From assembly GCA_050331475.1 (NCBI GenBank), contig JBHJGU010000027.1, positions 1 to 64,000 of the forward strand: a DNA stretch of 64,000 nt, read 5' to 3'. The notes beneath the pieces are model-generated. The model ran no database searches. It was not told the DNA's origin and saw only the letters and a list, made by a program, of their open reading frames with translations. Positions 25,068 to 33,923 of this stretch are shown piece after piece. Source of the stretch: JBHJGU01 sp050331475. Lineage in GTDB: Bacteria > Pseudomonadota > Alphaproteobacteria > Caulobacterales > Maricaulaceae. The position numbers and the translations under genes were made by a program. Positions within the stretch are counted from its first letter, which is position 1. Every line of letters begins with the position of its first letter.

Positions 25068-28000
25068 TTAAAGGCTGAACGTTGTGTCGGCCCAAATCCC
25101 CGGTCCGACACGATCGGAAAGCTGGGCGACGCGCAAGCGCACGCCAGCACTTAAGCCATGCGGAAAAACCGCCGAGAATTCTGAGCCAACGAGGTCGAAG
25201 CCGGGACTGTCAGTCTCGAAACTGCGTAATGGACCGTCAAGAGGGCCGACCTCGAGACCATAGCGTTCATAGGCCTCGCCTAAGGGGATCTCCGGGCTCA
25301 CCCAGTCATCGCCGCCCACGCGCGAGCGCCTGATCCAGGAGAACCGGAGCCCATCGGCCAAACCCGTCGCCGTCAATCTGACCGGGCTGAGGGGTTTGAG
25401 CGCGGCTCCGCCAACGCGCTCATCAACCAGCGTGCTGAACGCGCCTAACGGGTCTTCCCCCACCGGAGCAAACCGCCAACGCAGTGGCGCATCGCGCTCC
25501 CAGTCGGCCAAGTCAACGCCGAAGACCGGATCGAGCGCGACCAATACCGCGTCAACCGGCGCGCCCGCGTTCGCGGCGACCTCCGTACCAAACAGCCCGC
25601 GTAAGAGGCCCGAAAGCCGCCATTCCTGTGGCCCTACGAGCTCAGCGTCTCGCGCCTGTAGGATTTCCCAACCGCCATTCGCCGACCGCACGGCGACCCG
25701 ATTAGCATCCGCGAGCGTGGCGAAATCCGTCGCGGCGGCGAAATCGGCGTTGGGCGCGTGAACCAGAAGCGCGTGGGCATGGTCCCATCGCCCAACCGGT
25801 CCAGGTGGTAAAGGCTCGCGCAAGCGACCGATCCCAGCGACCGGGCGCTCCAACCGCGCGCGAAATCGCGCGTCCGCATCACTGGGACCAGCGTGCACGT
25901 CGACCTGAGCCCAGGGATCGCCGAACGCCGCCAAAAGAGGACCGGACCGGTCAGCGCGCTCCTCCGGTAACCGCGGCAGATCCATCACGGCGGCGGCCGG
26001 ACGCGCCGGACGAGGCGCAGGCAAAGGCGCGGCGATGGGCTCAGAGCTCGCCAAAGCGGCGGAGGACCGGCTGACCGCACCCTCCAACCCCAAAGCCAGA
26101 TCGACGCCGATATCTCGACGGGCAATCCGGAACACCGCGTCACCGTCGTCGCCCTTTATGGTGACGACGTCACCAGGCTCCAACGCCATCCACGACAATG
26201 GCGCACGAATTTGCGCAGCGTGGGCTTGTGCGCGGCCTCGGGCGAGCCCGTCTTGGGCCAACCGCCGAGCTTGTTCGGCGTCAAACACGAGCGGCCAGTC
26301 GAAATCCAGCGTCCGCCCAGGCGCTTCGACGTTCCACCGCGTCCGCGCCGCAGCGATGCGGTAATCGCCGGCGTCCAAAATGAACCGGACGCGAGCGAGT
26401 TCCGGCGTTTCGTGGGGGTCTCCGCGAGTTTGCTCAACACGCGGGGCGTTCTCGGGCCAAACCAAATCGTCTTCGCTGAGGACCGCGTTCGGTTCTGCGC
26501 GAAAATGTCGAAAACCCAACCCGTCGAACCCTTCAACCGGCGCAAAGCCATAAGCTTGCGCGAGTGCGGTCATCGCCGTCCGCCCCGTGGCGGGGCCTTC
26601 AAGGACATAGCCGCTGACCAAGCCTGTGAGGTCGGACACGTCGACAGCTTCGGCGCCGGCTCTCACCGCAATGTCACGAACCACCGCGTCCAGTGGGCTC
26701 GACGCCAATCGACCGGTCAGCCAATGGCCCAGCCGCCAATTCGGACCATCGCTCCAAATCTGGGTCTGCGCGGGGAAATCGGGGAATGGACGGGCGTCCC
26801 AGGTCCAGACATGGGTATGCGCCCAATCGATCATTGGCGCCCCGTCGGGGGTCTGCTCCATTTGCGGGCCATCGGCAGACCAATGCTGGAGGAAGACCTC
26901 TAAATACCGCCGCTGGATTAAGTCGTCGCGTTCCCCGTTGGAGAAATACGGCAGGAAGCTCTCCGAGCTCTTCGGATCGACAAACACATTCGGCTGGTTT
27001 GCCCCCTTGTCGACGGCGGGACACCCGACTTCGGTGAACCGGATCGGTTTAGACCGCGGAACCCATGCGGTCGGCGCTTCCGACCTCACCCCGTTGAACC
27101 GTTCAAAATGCGGGTTCGACCACCATTGGCGCAGATCTTTGTATCGATAGACCCAAGCTTCGTCATAAGCGCCGTCGGTGATTGGCGCGCGCTCCTGGAC
27201 GGCGCGCGCGTCAAGGTCGGGGTACCAGTAGTCAAACCCCTCCCCGCCTTCGACTTGACTGTCGAGATAGCCTGGATCGTAAAGCGAGCTCGATTGAGCG
27301 GCGTCCAAATGCCCGCCGCCGTCGCGCCAATCTGACAGCGGGCCATACCAGTCCACGCCGACGAAATCGATGGCTGGGTCGCCCCATAGCGGATCGAGGT
27401 GGAACCGAACGTCCCCAGAGCCGTCATTGGGGTGATGACCGAAATACTCAGACCAGTCAGCGGCGTAGGAGAGCTTCACATCGGGTCCGAGCACGGAGCG
27501 AACGTCGCGAGCCAGCGCCGCCAAGCCTTGCACAGTCGGATATTCGCCCCTCTCGTCGCGCACTTGGGTGAGACCGCGCAACTCCGACCCAATGATGAAC
27601 GCCTCCAAGCCGGCGTCTTTGAGCCAATGGGCGTAATGAAGCACCATCCGGCGGAGGCCCCAATCCGAAGCGCGCCCGTGAAACCGCACGCTGTCGTCGT
27701 CTAACGAAAAGTCATTCGGCTCAGCGTCACCGAAAAAGGACTCGATTTGCGTCCTCGCCGAGACCGTTCCGTCGGTCGACCCCGGAAATCCAGCCGCAGG
27801 GTGGCAGGTGATGCGACCACGCCAAGGATGACGCGGTTGTTGGCTGCGGCCATAAGGATCGTCTAGGCCCGAGTTTTCCGGGATATCCATAAAGATGAAC
27901 GGGTAAAAACTGACCTCGAAGCCTTCGGCCTTCAAAAAGGCGATGGCGTCGCGCAATGAGGCGTCATCGGGCGTGCCGCCATAGGCGGGGCGGCCATCGA

Positions 28001-28946
28001 CTTGGCTGACCAAATGAGCGGCGTTGCGATGAACGCCGCCAACCCGCCATCCTTTAGGTTGAAACGATCCGGTGGCCGCCTCGACCCCAGGCCGCAGCCG
28101 GGTTTCGCCGGCGCGCAAATCATCACCCAACCAGCCACAAACCAGAGAAACACTTCTACAATTCGGCGCTTGCGCCTTGAGGTCCGCCACCGCTGCGGCG
28201 AAATCCGAAATTCCGCGCCCATTATTGACATTCACGGCGACGCTCTGGCCCGAATCCGCATCGCGATAGACCGGTTTGGGCGCGTAGGCGAACTCGCCGC
28301 TTGCTGGGATCATATTGACCCCTTCGATCAAGGTTTCGAGCGGCTTGACCCCCGGCGTCGGCGGCGCTTTGCGCATCACTTCAACGGAGACTTGGGGCAA
28401 ACGCAGCCCCGTGGACTCAATGGGGAAATCTTCGAAGACCAGGTAAGCGAGATCGCGATAGGCCGGCGCGTCCTCCGCGCCTTGGCTGGCCGTGATGGCG
28501 GGGTCCGGCGCTTGGTCGGGAGCGCCAAGATGGGCTCGAAAGTTGAGCCGCGCTTGGCTGACCAGTTCACCGTTGAGCCAAATCCGACCCACCGCGTCGA
28601 TCGGCCCCTCGCAGAGCGCGACCGCGAAGGTGGCGAGGTAATCGGCGTTGCTGAGATCACGCGCGCCCTTCCCCCCGCGGCTTTGCTGTTTGCGGACGAC
28701 CCCGCCGAACCAGATGAGCCGCCCCGGGACCCGGGCGCGGCCATAGACTATCGGTAAAGCCGCGCCTTCGGCGGCGCCGCTGATGGGGAGCGCCTCCAGC
28801 CGCGGCCCGTCGATCCGGCGTTTGGGAGCGAGGAAGCGATCAATCACCGCCCCGCCGACCAACCCGACGAAACCCGCGGCCGCGCCGGCGAGTTCAGATG
28901 CGCCCCCCGCCGCGCCCGTTATTGCGGTCAACGCCAAACGCGCCAT
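25068..28946 (-). CDS. GTA host-specificity / TIM-barrel tail protein (g15)
   Basis: A 1292-residue protein, the largest and last structural gene of the GTA cluster. It begins MARLALTAITGAAGGASELAG. A central GTA TIM-barrel domain, resembling a glycoside hydrolase, carries HYAHWLKDAGLEAFIIGSE, KLSYAADWSEYFGHH and IDFVGVDWYGPLSDW. The rest is a phage-tail-tip type region. It probably sits at the tail tip and contacts the recipient cell. Its ATG lies in TAATG, overlapping the stop of the NlpC/P60 gene. The 120 in-frame residues upstream are discarded because they overlay that gene and lack protein-like composition. Confidence 0.92.
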   Translation of the reverse strand: MARLALTAITGAAGGASELAGAAAGFVGLVGGAVIDRFLAPKRRIDGPRLEALPISGAAEGAALPIVYGRARVPGRLIWFGGVVRKQQSRGGKGARDLSNADYLATFAVALCEGPIDAVGRIWLNGELVSQARLNFRAHLGAPDQAPDPAITASQGAEDAPAYRDLAYLVFEDFPIESTGLRLPQVSVEVMRKAPPTPGVKPLETLIEGVNMIPASGEFAYAPKPVYRDADSGQSVAVNVNNGRGISDFAAAVADLKAQAPNCRSVSLVCGWLGDDLRAGETRLRPGVEAATGSFQPKGWRVGGVHRNAAHLVSQVDGRPAYGGTPDDASLRDAIAFLKAEGFEVSFYPFIFMDIPENSGLDDPYGRSQQPRHPWRGRITCHPAAGFPGSTDGTVSARTQIESFFGDAEPNDFSLDDDSVRFHGRASDWGLRRMVLHYAHWLKDAGLEAFIIGSELRGLTQVRDERGEYPTVQGLAALARDVRSVLGPDVKLSYAADWSEYFGHHPNDGSGDVRFHLDPLWGDPAIDFVGVDWYGPLSDWRDGGGHLDAAQSSSLYDPGYLDSQVEGGEGFDYWYPDLDARAVQERAPITDGAYDEAWVYRYKDLRQWWSNPHFERFNGVRSEAPTAWVPRSKPIRFTEVGCPAVDKGANQPNVFVDPKSSESFLPYFSNGERDDLIQRRYLEVFLQHWSADGPQMEQTPDGAPMIDWAHTHVWTWDARPFPDFPAQTQIWSDGPNWRLGHWLTGRLASSPLDAVVRDIAVRAGAEAVDVSDLTGLVSGYVLEGPATGRTAMTALAQAYGFAPVEGFDGLGFRHFRAEPNAVLSEDDLVWPENAPRVEQTRGDPHETPELARVRFILDAGDYRIAAARTRWNVEAPGRTLDFDWPLVFDAEQARRLAQDGLARGRAQAHAAQIRAPLSWMALEPGDVVTIKGDDGDAVFRIARRDIGVDLALGLEGAVSRSSAALASSEPIAAPLPAPRPARPAAAVMDLPRLPEERADRSGPLLAAFGDPWAQVDVHAGPSDADARFRARLERPVAGIGRLREPLPPGPVGRWDHAHALLVHAPNADFAAATDFATLADANRVAVRSANGGWEILQARDAELVGPQEWRLSGLLRGLFGTEVAANAGAPVDAVLVALDPVFGVDLADWERDAPLRWRFAPVGEDPLGAFSTLVDERVGGAALKPLSPVRLTATGLADGLRFSWIRRSRVGGDDWVSPEIPLGEAYERYGLEVGPLDGPLRSFETDSPGFDLVGSEFSAVFPHGLSAGVRLRVAQLSDRVGPGIWADTTFSL

Positions 28947-29416
28947 TAGTCCTTGTCCTCCTTCGAAGGCGGCGGCTCGACCCCGGGAAACCCGAATGCG
29001 CCGGCGACGCGAGCCCCAAAGGCTCCGAGCGGCGTTTCCGCCACCGTCCGCCCCCAATAGGCGTGAATGATCCACCCCGGCTGCGAGACAATCGCGCAAT
29101 GGCGCGCAGGCTCGTCCCGACGCGGCGCTAGGATAAGGACGTCGCCCGTGGACGCTGTTTCCGTGGGTGTCGGCACTAGGAATGCGTGGGCGGCTTCGAT
29201 CAGGCGCGTATCGCCGGGACCAAACCAATCGGCACGATAGGCCGGCGTTGGCAGGGGCTCCGGGCCGATTAAGGCCCGCCAAACACCCCGGATCAGGCCC
29301 AAGCAATCACAACCGGCGCCTTTCGCGCTGGCCTGATGGCGGTAAGGCGTTCCAATCCAAGACCGCGCTTCGAGCAGGATTGCGACCCGGGGGATCGGCG
29401 CGAAATCTGCGCTCAT
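28946..29416 (-). CDS. GTA NlpC/P60-family peptidase (g14)
   Basis: A 156-residue cysteine peptidase of the NlpC/P60 fold. The catalytic Cys is probably Cys38 in GCDCLGLIRGVW, with His106 in RHCAIV. RcGTA g14 has the same role and position: a tail-tip peptidoglycan hydrolase that lets DNA pass into the recipient's periplasm. It overlaps g13 by four bases upstream and g15 by one base downstream. Confidence 0.93.
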   Translation of the reverse strand: MSADFAPIPRVAILLEARSWIGTPYRHQASAKGAGCDCLGLIRGVWRALIGPEPLPTPAYRADWFGPGDTRLIEAAHAFLVPTPTETASTGDVLILAPRRDEPARHCAIVSQPGWIIHAYWGRTVAETPLGAFGARVAGAFGFPGVEPPPSKEDKD

Positions 29417-30276
29417 AATCGCGTGCTCAATTGCGGTTTGACCACGTCATCGGGCGGTGGAACGTGCGGAAAGCCCCGAAAGTTAATGGCGTTGGCGAAT
29501 TTCGCCTTACAAGTCTCAAAGCGCTTGTCGCATCCCGCAGCGAGCAAGAACCGATCGCCGACCGCAATTGGGCGGCCGGGCGCTTCGCGCAGTTCCAGCC
29601 TCGATCCGCCTATTCCGACTTGATGAACAGCAACGATACTAGACCGATCGAGATTGGCCCCTGCAGTCCACGCCAACACCCCATGGTCGAACCAGCCGGT
29701 CGGATCGGCCTCCAAGCCACTGACGACAAAGCGTTCGGCGGTTTCGATTTGGGTGACGGCGCCCCCGCGCGACAGGGCGCCCGTTAGGTTAACGCCGCAC
29801 CGCGCGTCACCCAATTCGGCGTCGCAATAGCGGCTGACGACCCGTCCCAAAGCACCATCGAGAGCGGCGGCGGGGCCACGCAACTCCGCCTCGAACTCGC
29901 CGTCCGCCAGGCGCACAGCGCCCAACCGCGCCCGCCAGACGCCTAGACGAGCGTCAGGGTTCCGCCAGTCAACGAGGAACGCCTCAAGCACCGCGCCGTC
30001 AAACCGCCCCGCGGAAAGGTCCTCCGCGTTCAATCCGTCTAGCCCGAGAGCGCCGCTGGCCGCGCTCAAGCCGGGTGTGAACTCGAACACAGTCTCGATC
30101 GGGGCGCTATCCATGCCTAGGCTGGGGTCAAATCGGGTCCCATCGAAGACGAGCACACCATCATGGTTGGTGAAACCAAACACGACGCCATCCGCACGGG
30201 TTAGCCGGTAGCACCAACAAAGACGACTAGCCTCCGCCGAAGCGGCGGCGGCGAAATCAGGGTTCAACACGCGCAT
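29413..30276 (-). CDS. GTA baseplate hub protein, DUF2163 (g13)
   Basis: A 287-residue DUF2163 protein, recognised by CWCYRLTRADGVVFGFTNHD near the start and by the cysteine-containing segment YCDAELGDARCGVNLTG. Several cysteines near residues 172-180 and at the C-terminal AAGCDKRFETCKAKF fit the iron-sulfur or disulfide positions of this hub family. In RcGTA g13 is part of the tail hub. It lies between g12 and g14 in the standard order. Confidence 0.92.
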   Translation of the reverse strand: MRVLNPDFAAAASAEASRLCWCYRLTRADGVVFGFTNHDGVLVFDGTRFDPSLGMDSAPIETVFEFTPGLSAASGALGLDGLNAEDLSAGRFDGAVLEAFLVDWRNPDARLGVWRARLGAVRLADGEFEAELRGPAAALDGALGRVVSRYCDAELGDARCGVNLTGALSRGGAVTQIETAERFVVSGLEADPTGWFDHGVLAWTAGANLDRSSIVAVHQVGIGGSRLELREAPGRPIAVGDRFLLAAGCDKRFETCKAKFANAINFRGFPHVPPPDDVVKPQLSTRL

Positions 30277-30279
30277 GGC

Positions 30280-30912
30280 TTAGCTTTGAACCTCAATGAT
30301 CGGGATGTGCGGAGCCGCGCCGGCGCCGATTGCGTCAAGGCGAACCTCCAAATGGTCGACGTCAAATCGCACCGGCGTGTCGAACGCAAAACCGGCGGTC
30401 ACCGTTTGATTGGGTGTGGGCGGGGTCTGCAGGCTCACCACGCCGGTCACGAGGTTCACCGAAAACGCTTCGGCGGCCAGCTCCGCGCCGTTGAGCGCCA
30501 CCCGCACCAATCCTGCGACTGGTTTTGAGATTGGTCGATCATAGCCCCCTCCAGCGTCGGCGTAGGATTTGATCAGCGGAAATTCGACTTGTGCGCCGTC
30601 GCCCGTCCCCAGGATTTGGTCCAAGGGTCCCGGCGTTCGGCTGGGAGGGCACGATTTGTGGTCAATAGGATCGCGCCAGCGAAAACCAAACAGACGTCCG
30701 TGGCGGGCTTCAAAGAAGCGGATGACCTCATGTAAATCGTCGCGCGAGCGGACCCCAAGACCGGCGTCCCATCTCCGTCGACCATGGCGCCAAGGGCTGT
30801 TACGCCGCTCCCGCCCGGAACCGAGGGTCAAAACCTCGGTGCGACGCTCCGGCCCGCCGGTCGCGCGCAAAGCGATCTCGACGGGGAAGCGAACGTCATG
30901 GAATGCGCTCAC
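30280..30912 (-). CDS. GTA distal tail protein, DUF2460 (g12)
   Basis: A 210-residue DUF2460 protein. It starts SAFHDVRFPVEIALRATGGPERRTEV, has RHGRLFGFRWRDPIDHKS in the first half and ends with the beta-rich TPVRFDVDHLEVRLDAI. It is thought to form the distal ring connecting the tail tube to the hub. It overlaps the tape-measure gene by four bases and is separated by three bases from g13. Confidence 0.92.
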   Translation of the reverse strand: MSAFHDVRFPVEIALRATGGPERRTEVLTLGSGRERRNSPWRHGRRRWDAGLGVRSRDDLHEVIRFFEARHGRLFGFRWRDPIDHKSCPPSRTPGPLDQILGTGDGAQVEFPLIKSYADAGGGYDRPISKPVAGLVRVALNGAELAAEAFSVNLVTGVVSLQTPPTPNQTVTAGFAFDTPVRFDVDHLEVRLDAIGAGAAPHIPIIEVQS

Positions 30913-31643
30913 AGCCGGCTCCTTCCGGTGTCGACCGCGCGCGCCAAGGCTACGGCCATCTGCCCGGCCGATCGGCGCATCTCCCGCGCGTCGACCCCTG
31001 AGGAGACATTGAAATTCACCACGAGAGGCTCCGGGCTCGGCGCGCTTGCGGATCCGAAGCCGCTGCGTCCGGCCGAAGCGTTGGAGAACACCGGAGCCGT
31101 CGGCGATGAGGGCGGGGCGAGAGCGGAGGCCAAACCGCTTACGAAACTCGAGCCTATGCCCGACACCAGCGATCCGCCGGACATTGGGCTAACTACGGAG
31201 AACGCAGCCCCGAGCAGGTCGCGACCAAAGCTACCAAGCCAACCGCGATCGCCCTGTCCCAGGGAACTCAGCATGGGTGGAGCGGCCAATCCCCCCAAAA
31301 AACCCATATCGCGCGGACGGGCCTGACCGCCTAACCCCCCCAGCAGGGTGGTCAAACCGCGCTGGAGCGGCCCGACGACCAATTCGTCCAGCGCCAATCG
31401 CGCCATGTCCGCCGCGATCGCACGGCCAAAGTGTGCGAAATTCAGCTCGCCCGTGCGGAGCGCTCTTTCCAGCGCGTCCGACAATCGCGCGCTTGCGATT
31501 TCAAACGTTTCCGTAAGGATCTCGCCCGCCTTGCGCACCGGACCGGATGAGAAAGCCTCCAAGGCGCGGGCCGCAGGGTTCAAATCGAGTTCGAAGGCGA
31601 ACGCCGTTCGGGGTTCGCTTGGCGCGCTCAACCCCAGCGTCAC
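30909..31643 (-). CDS. GTA tail tape-measure protein (g11)
   Basis: About 244 residues. The GTG at 31643 starts in GTGA, overlapping the stop of the small chaperone gene, and reads TLGLSAPSEPRTAFAFELD. The middle is helical (MARLALDELVVGPLQRGLTTLLGG) followed by a Gly/Pro/Ser-rich stretch. The length is short for a phage tape measure but usual for GTAs, whose tails are short. The 42 residues further upstream overlap the chaperone gene and are rejected. Confidence 0.85.
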   Translation of the reverse strand: MTLGLSAPSEPRTAFAFELDLNPAARALEAFSSGPVRKAGEILTETFEIASARLSDALERALRTGELNFAHFGRAIAADMARLALDELVVGPLQRGLTTLLGGLGGQARPRDMGFLGGLAAPPMLSSLGQGDRGWLGSFGRDLLGAAFSVVSPMSGGSLVSGIGSSFVSGLASALAPPSSPTAPVFSNASAGRSGFGSASAPSPEPLVVNFNVSSGVDAREMRRSAGQMAVALARAVDTGRSRL

Positions 31644-31840
31644 GGACCACGCCCCGAATGCGGCGCGTCCGGATAAGCGGCCCGCAGGTCGGCGAGCCGC
31701 TCTGCGCTCAACGGCGCGACCTCGCGCGCATCCGTCAGTGCGCGCCATTCGCGCAGCGCTAATCGCCAAAACGCCTCCGGCGCCAAGCCCAGGGCCAGTG
31801 CAGCGCGCAACAGCCCCGGCCAGTCCACCGCGCAGCTCAT
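31640..31840 (-). CDS. GTA tail assembly chaperone-like small protein (g10.1)
   Basis: A 66-residue protein with the GTA pattern PGLLRAALALGLAPEAFWRLALREWRAL followed by LSAERLADLRAAYPD. It matches the small protein encoded between g10 and g11 in RcGTA-type clusters, which plays the part of a phage tail assembly chaperone. It overlaps both neighbours by four bases. Confidence 0.88.
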   Translation of the reverse strand: MSCAVDWPGLLRAALALGLAPEAFWRLALREWRALTDAREVAPLSAERLADLRAAYPDAPHSGRGP

Positions 31841-32151
31841 GGCCGATCGCTCAAGCTCAGCCGTAACGCCTCGCCCACGGCTTGGGCCGCCGCATTGAGA
31901 TCCACCGGCGCAGCCGCAACGTCTTCCGCGGATAAAGGCTCTCCCCCACCACGCAACAGAGCCGTCAACACCACGATGAAATCGGCGGCTGAGAGCGCCT
32001 TGAGGCGATCGGCGAGGTCGTCGAGGGATTTCGCGCCAAACGCGGCTTCGATCTCCGCTAAAGCGCCGAGGGTGAGGCAGAGGGTGCGCGTGACGCCGTC
32101 AAACACAAGCGCCACTTCACCGCGCGCCGGGTTCACCAAAGCCGGCGCCAT
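31837..32151 (-). CDS. GTA family protein g10
   Basis: A 104-residue protein with GEVALVFDGVTRTLCLTLGALAEIEAAFGAKSL and LSAADFIVVLTALLRGGGEPLS, the pattern of the GTA g10 family. It is thought to act with g10.1 as the tail assembly chaperone. It shares one base with the end of g9 and overlaps g10.1 by four. Confidence 0.9.
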   Translation of the reverse strand: MAPALVNPARGEVALVFDGVTRTLCLTLGALAEIEAAFGAKSLDDLADRLKALSAADFIVVLTALLRGGGEPLSAEDVAAAPVDLNAAAQAVGEALRLSLSDRP

Positions 32152-32570
32152 TAGTCATCCGCCGTAAAGCTGAGCGCACCGGCGGAGGTTAAGGTCAAGG
32201 ACACCGTCGCTTCCCCGTCATACTGGCCGGCGTATTCTAAAGCGGTGATCAAGAACGGGCCCTCAAAGGTTCCGAAGTCCGGAACAATCAACTGGTAGGT
32301 CCGGGCGTCTTGGTCGAAAAACGCGTCGCGCATAGCGGCGTCGGCGTCGGAGTCGACGAAAACGCCGGACCCTGACACGGTCGCCGAGCGGACCCCAGCG
32401 CCGGACAACACTTCGCGCCAACCGCCCGGGCTATCGGCATGGGTGGCGTCCACCGCCTCGCTTGCTAGGGCAAACGTCTTGGTGCGCAGACCGGCTGCGG
32501 TTTGAAAGACGCCCGAGCCTTGAGGCTCTTCGATCTTAATGAGGACCTCGCGGCCCTTTTGCGCCGCCAT
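32151..32570 (-). CDS. GTA major tail tube protein (g9, TP901-1 type)
   Basis: A 139-residue major tail protein: GREVLIKIEEPQGSGVFQTAAGLRTKTF at the start, HADSPGGWREVLSGAGVRSA in the middle and the beta-strand LTSAGALSFTAD at the end. It polymerises into the tail tube. The position after g8 and before g10 is standard. Confidence 0.93.
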   Translation of the reverse strand: MAAQKGREVLIKIEEPQGSGVFQTAAGLRTKTFALASEAVDATHADSPGGWREVLSGAGVRSATVSGSGVFVDSDADAAMRDAFFDQDARTYQLIVPDFGTFEGPFLITALEYAGQYDGEATVSLTLTSAGALSFTADD

Positions 32571-32594
32571 GGGCGACCTCCTTGTCGTTCTGGG

Positions 32595-33005
32595 TTAAAG
32601 GCGTTGCAAAACGGCGCGAAGCTTCAAGACGCCGTGGATCGTTCGCACATCGCTGTGGCGGAATACGTCGGTGAAAACCGTCCGCAGATCGACCAAATGC
32701 GCGCCCTCTATGGGCGCCGCGCCGGCGTCGATCACCGTGCGCAGAGCCGCGATTAAGGTTTTGGCCTCAGACCGCCCGCCATAACGCGACCAGACATGCA
32801 CGCTCATGCGATGCTCGAACACCGGCGCTGCGTCGCCGCCGATCGGCGTCGTTTCCGCCTGACCAAAGGTAACGTACGGGAAGACCGGCTCCTCCGGCGC
32901 CAGATCATAGAGCCGAGCGGGTCGGCCTAAAACGTCAGACAGCTCAGGCGCGTCGCTTAACATCGCGAACAATGCGCGCTGGAACGCCGTTTCGAGCCCG
33001 CTCAT
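32595..33005 (-). CDS. GTA tail terminator protein, DUF3168 (g8)
   Basis: A 136-residue DUF3168 protein: MSGLETAFQRALFAML, then ARLYDLAPEEPVFPYVTFGQAE and RMSVHVWSRYGGRSEAKTLI. It is probably the ring at the head-proximal end of the tail tube. ATG 33005 overlaps the stop of g7 by four bases. An in-frame extension to 33131 overlaps g7 and is rejected. Confidence 0.9.
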   Translation of the reverse strand: MSGLETAFQRALFAMLSDAPELSDVLGRPARLYDLAPEEPVFPYVTFGQAETTPIGGDAAPVFEHRMSVHVWSRYGGRSEAKTLIAALRTVIDAGAAPIEGAHLVDLRTVFTDVFRHSDVRTIHGVLKLRAVLQRL

Positions 33006-33322
33006 GGCACGGTCTCCCGGCAACTCAGTATAAGCTGCGCACGCCGCCCGTCCGGGTCGTCGAAGCTGACGACATCTAATTGTCGGCCGCGCCACATTAG
33101 CCGCAGCGGTGGGCCGAGCCCGGGTCGCCACCGCAGCCGAACCTCATAGCTTAAGCGCCGCGCCGCGCCGGGAGGGTCCTCACCCTCGCGCGCGCTGAGG
33201 AACCGCACCGACGCCGCCACTTCAGCGATAAACGCCCAGCTTTCAGAAAAGCCGCCGGCGGGGTCGGCTATCCGCACCCGCCGTTCGAGACGCACCCGCT
33301 CGCGCCAATCACTGACGGTCAT
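33002..33322 (-). CDS. GTA head closure/adaptor protein (g7)
   Basis: A 106-residue head-tail joining protein: MTVSDWRERVRLERRVRIADPAGG and later RWRPGLGPPLRLMWRGRQLDVVSFDDPDG. It matches the phage head-tail adaptor family. ATG 33322 overlaps g6 by four bases. Upstream in-frame sequence lies inside g6 and is not counted. Confidence 0.9.
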   Translation of the reverse strand: MTVSDWRERVRLERRVRIADPAGGFSESWAFIAEVAASVRFLSAREGEDPPGAARRLSYEVRLRWRPGLGPPLRLMWRGRQLDVVSFDDPDGRRAQLILSCRETVP

Positions 33323-33903
33323 AACCGCACCGCCCGATAAGGCCCGATCAGGCTCAAGACCGGATCGGGCCAGGGCGCGTCGGCGCCGTCTCGGCGCTCG
33401 AAGCTGTGCGCGATGAGCAAAAGCAAGGCTTGGATAAGGTCCGCAGGCACAGTGCTTGGGTCCGCGCCATACCCGGCGATGAAGGTAATGCTGACCCCGC
33501 TCACAGGCGAGGCGGGCGCAGGCCAAGACGCCAGACCGGTTCGAACGATGCGGCCGGGCTCGCCGTGGGGATCGGCTCGGTAAGACCCAGGATCGAGGAC
33601 GAGAGAGGATCCGTCAGCGGCGGTGACGGCGATCTCCGTGACCTCGATCAAGGGCGGTTTTGGCAAGCGCACCGCGCCTGTGACCGGATCCCAACCGGCC
33701 CCACCGGACCAGGCGTCTCGCGTTTCTCGCCAGGTCTGAGCGATTAAAGCGCGTCCGGTGGCGGTCTCCACCCGCTGTCGCGCCGCAGCGATGAGGTCGG
33801 CGATTACGCCGTCTTCGTGGTCTGCGTCGACACGCAGAAACGCTTTCGCCTGCTCAAGCGTGATCGGCTCGAGCCCTGGCGGGTCGATCAGGGTCAGACC
33901 CAT
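33319..33903 (-). CDS. GTA head-tail connector protein, gp6-like (g6)
   Basis: A 194-residue protein with the connector signature LTLEQAK-like opening (LEPITLEQAKAFLRVDADHEDGVI). It also has IAAARQRVETATGRALIAQTW and the C-terminal PADLIQALLLLIAHSFERRDG. It forms the ring between portal and tail. It lies 20 bases downstream of the capsid gene. Confidence 0.92.
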   Translation of the reverse strand: MGLTLIDPPGLEPITLEQAKAFLRVDADHEDGVIADLIAAARQRVETATGRALIAQTWRETRDAWSGGAGWDPVTGAVRLPKPPLIEVTEIAVTAADGSSLVLDPGSYRADPHGEPGRIVRTGLASWPAPASPVSGVSITFIAGYGADPSTVPADLIQALLLLIAHSFERRDGADAPWPDPVLSLIGPYRAVRL

Positions 33904-33923
33904 GATATCGAAGCGATTGCGGT

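Noticed and set aside
28002..28757. 251-residue plus-strand frame inside g15
   Set aside because: It is antisense to the TIM-barrel protein gene, which has strong family motifs. It has no start signal of note.
28947..29306. In-frame 120-residue extension of GTA g15
   Set aside because: It overlies the NlpC/P60 gene and has no protein-like composition. The TAATG overlap start is typical.
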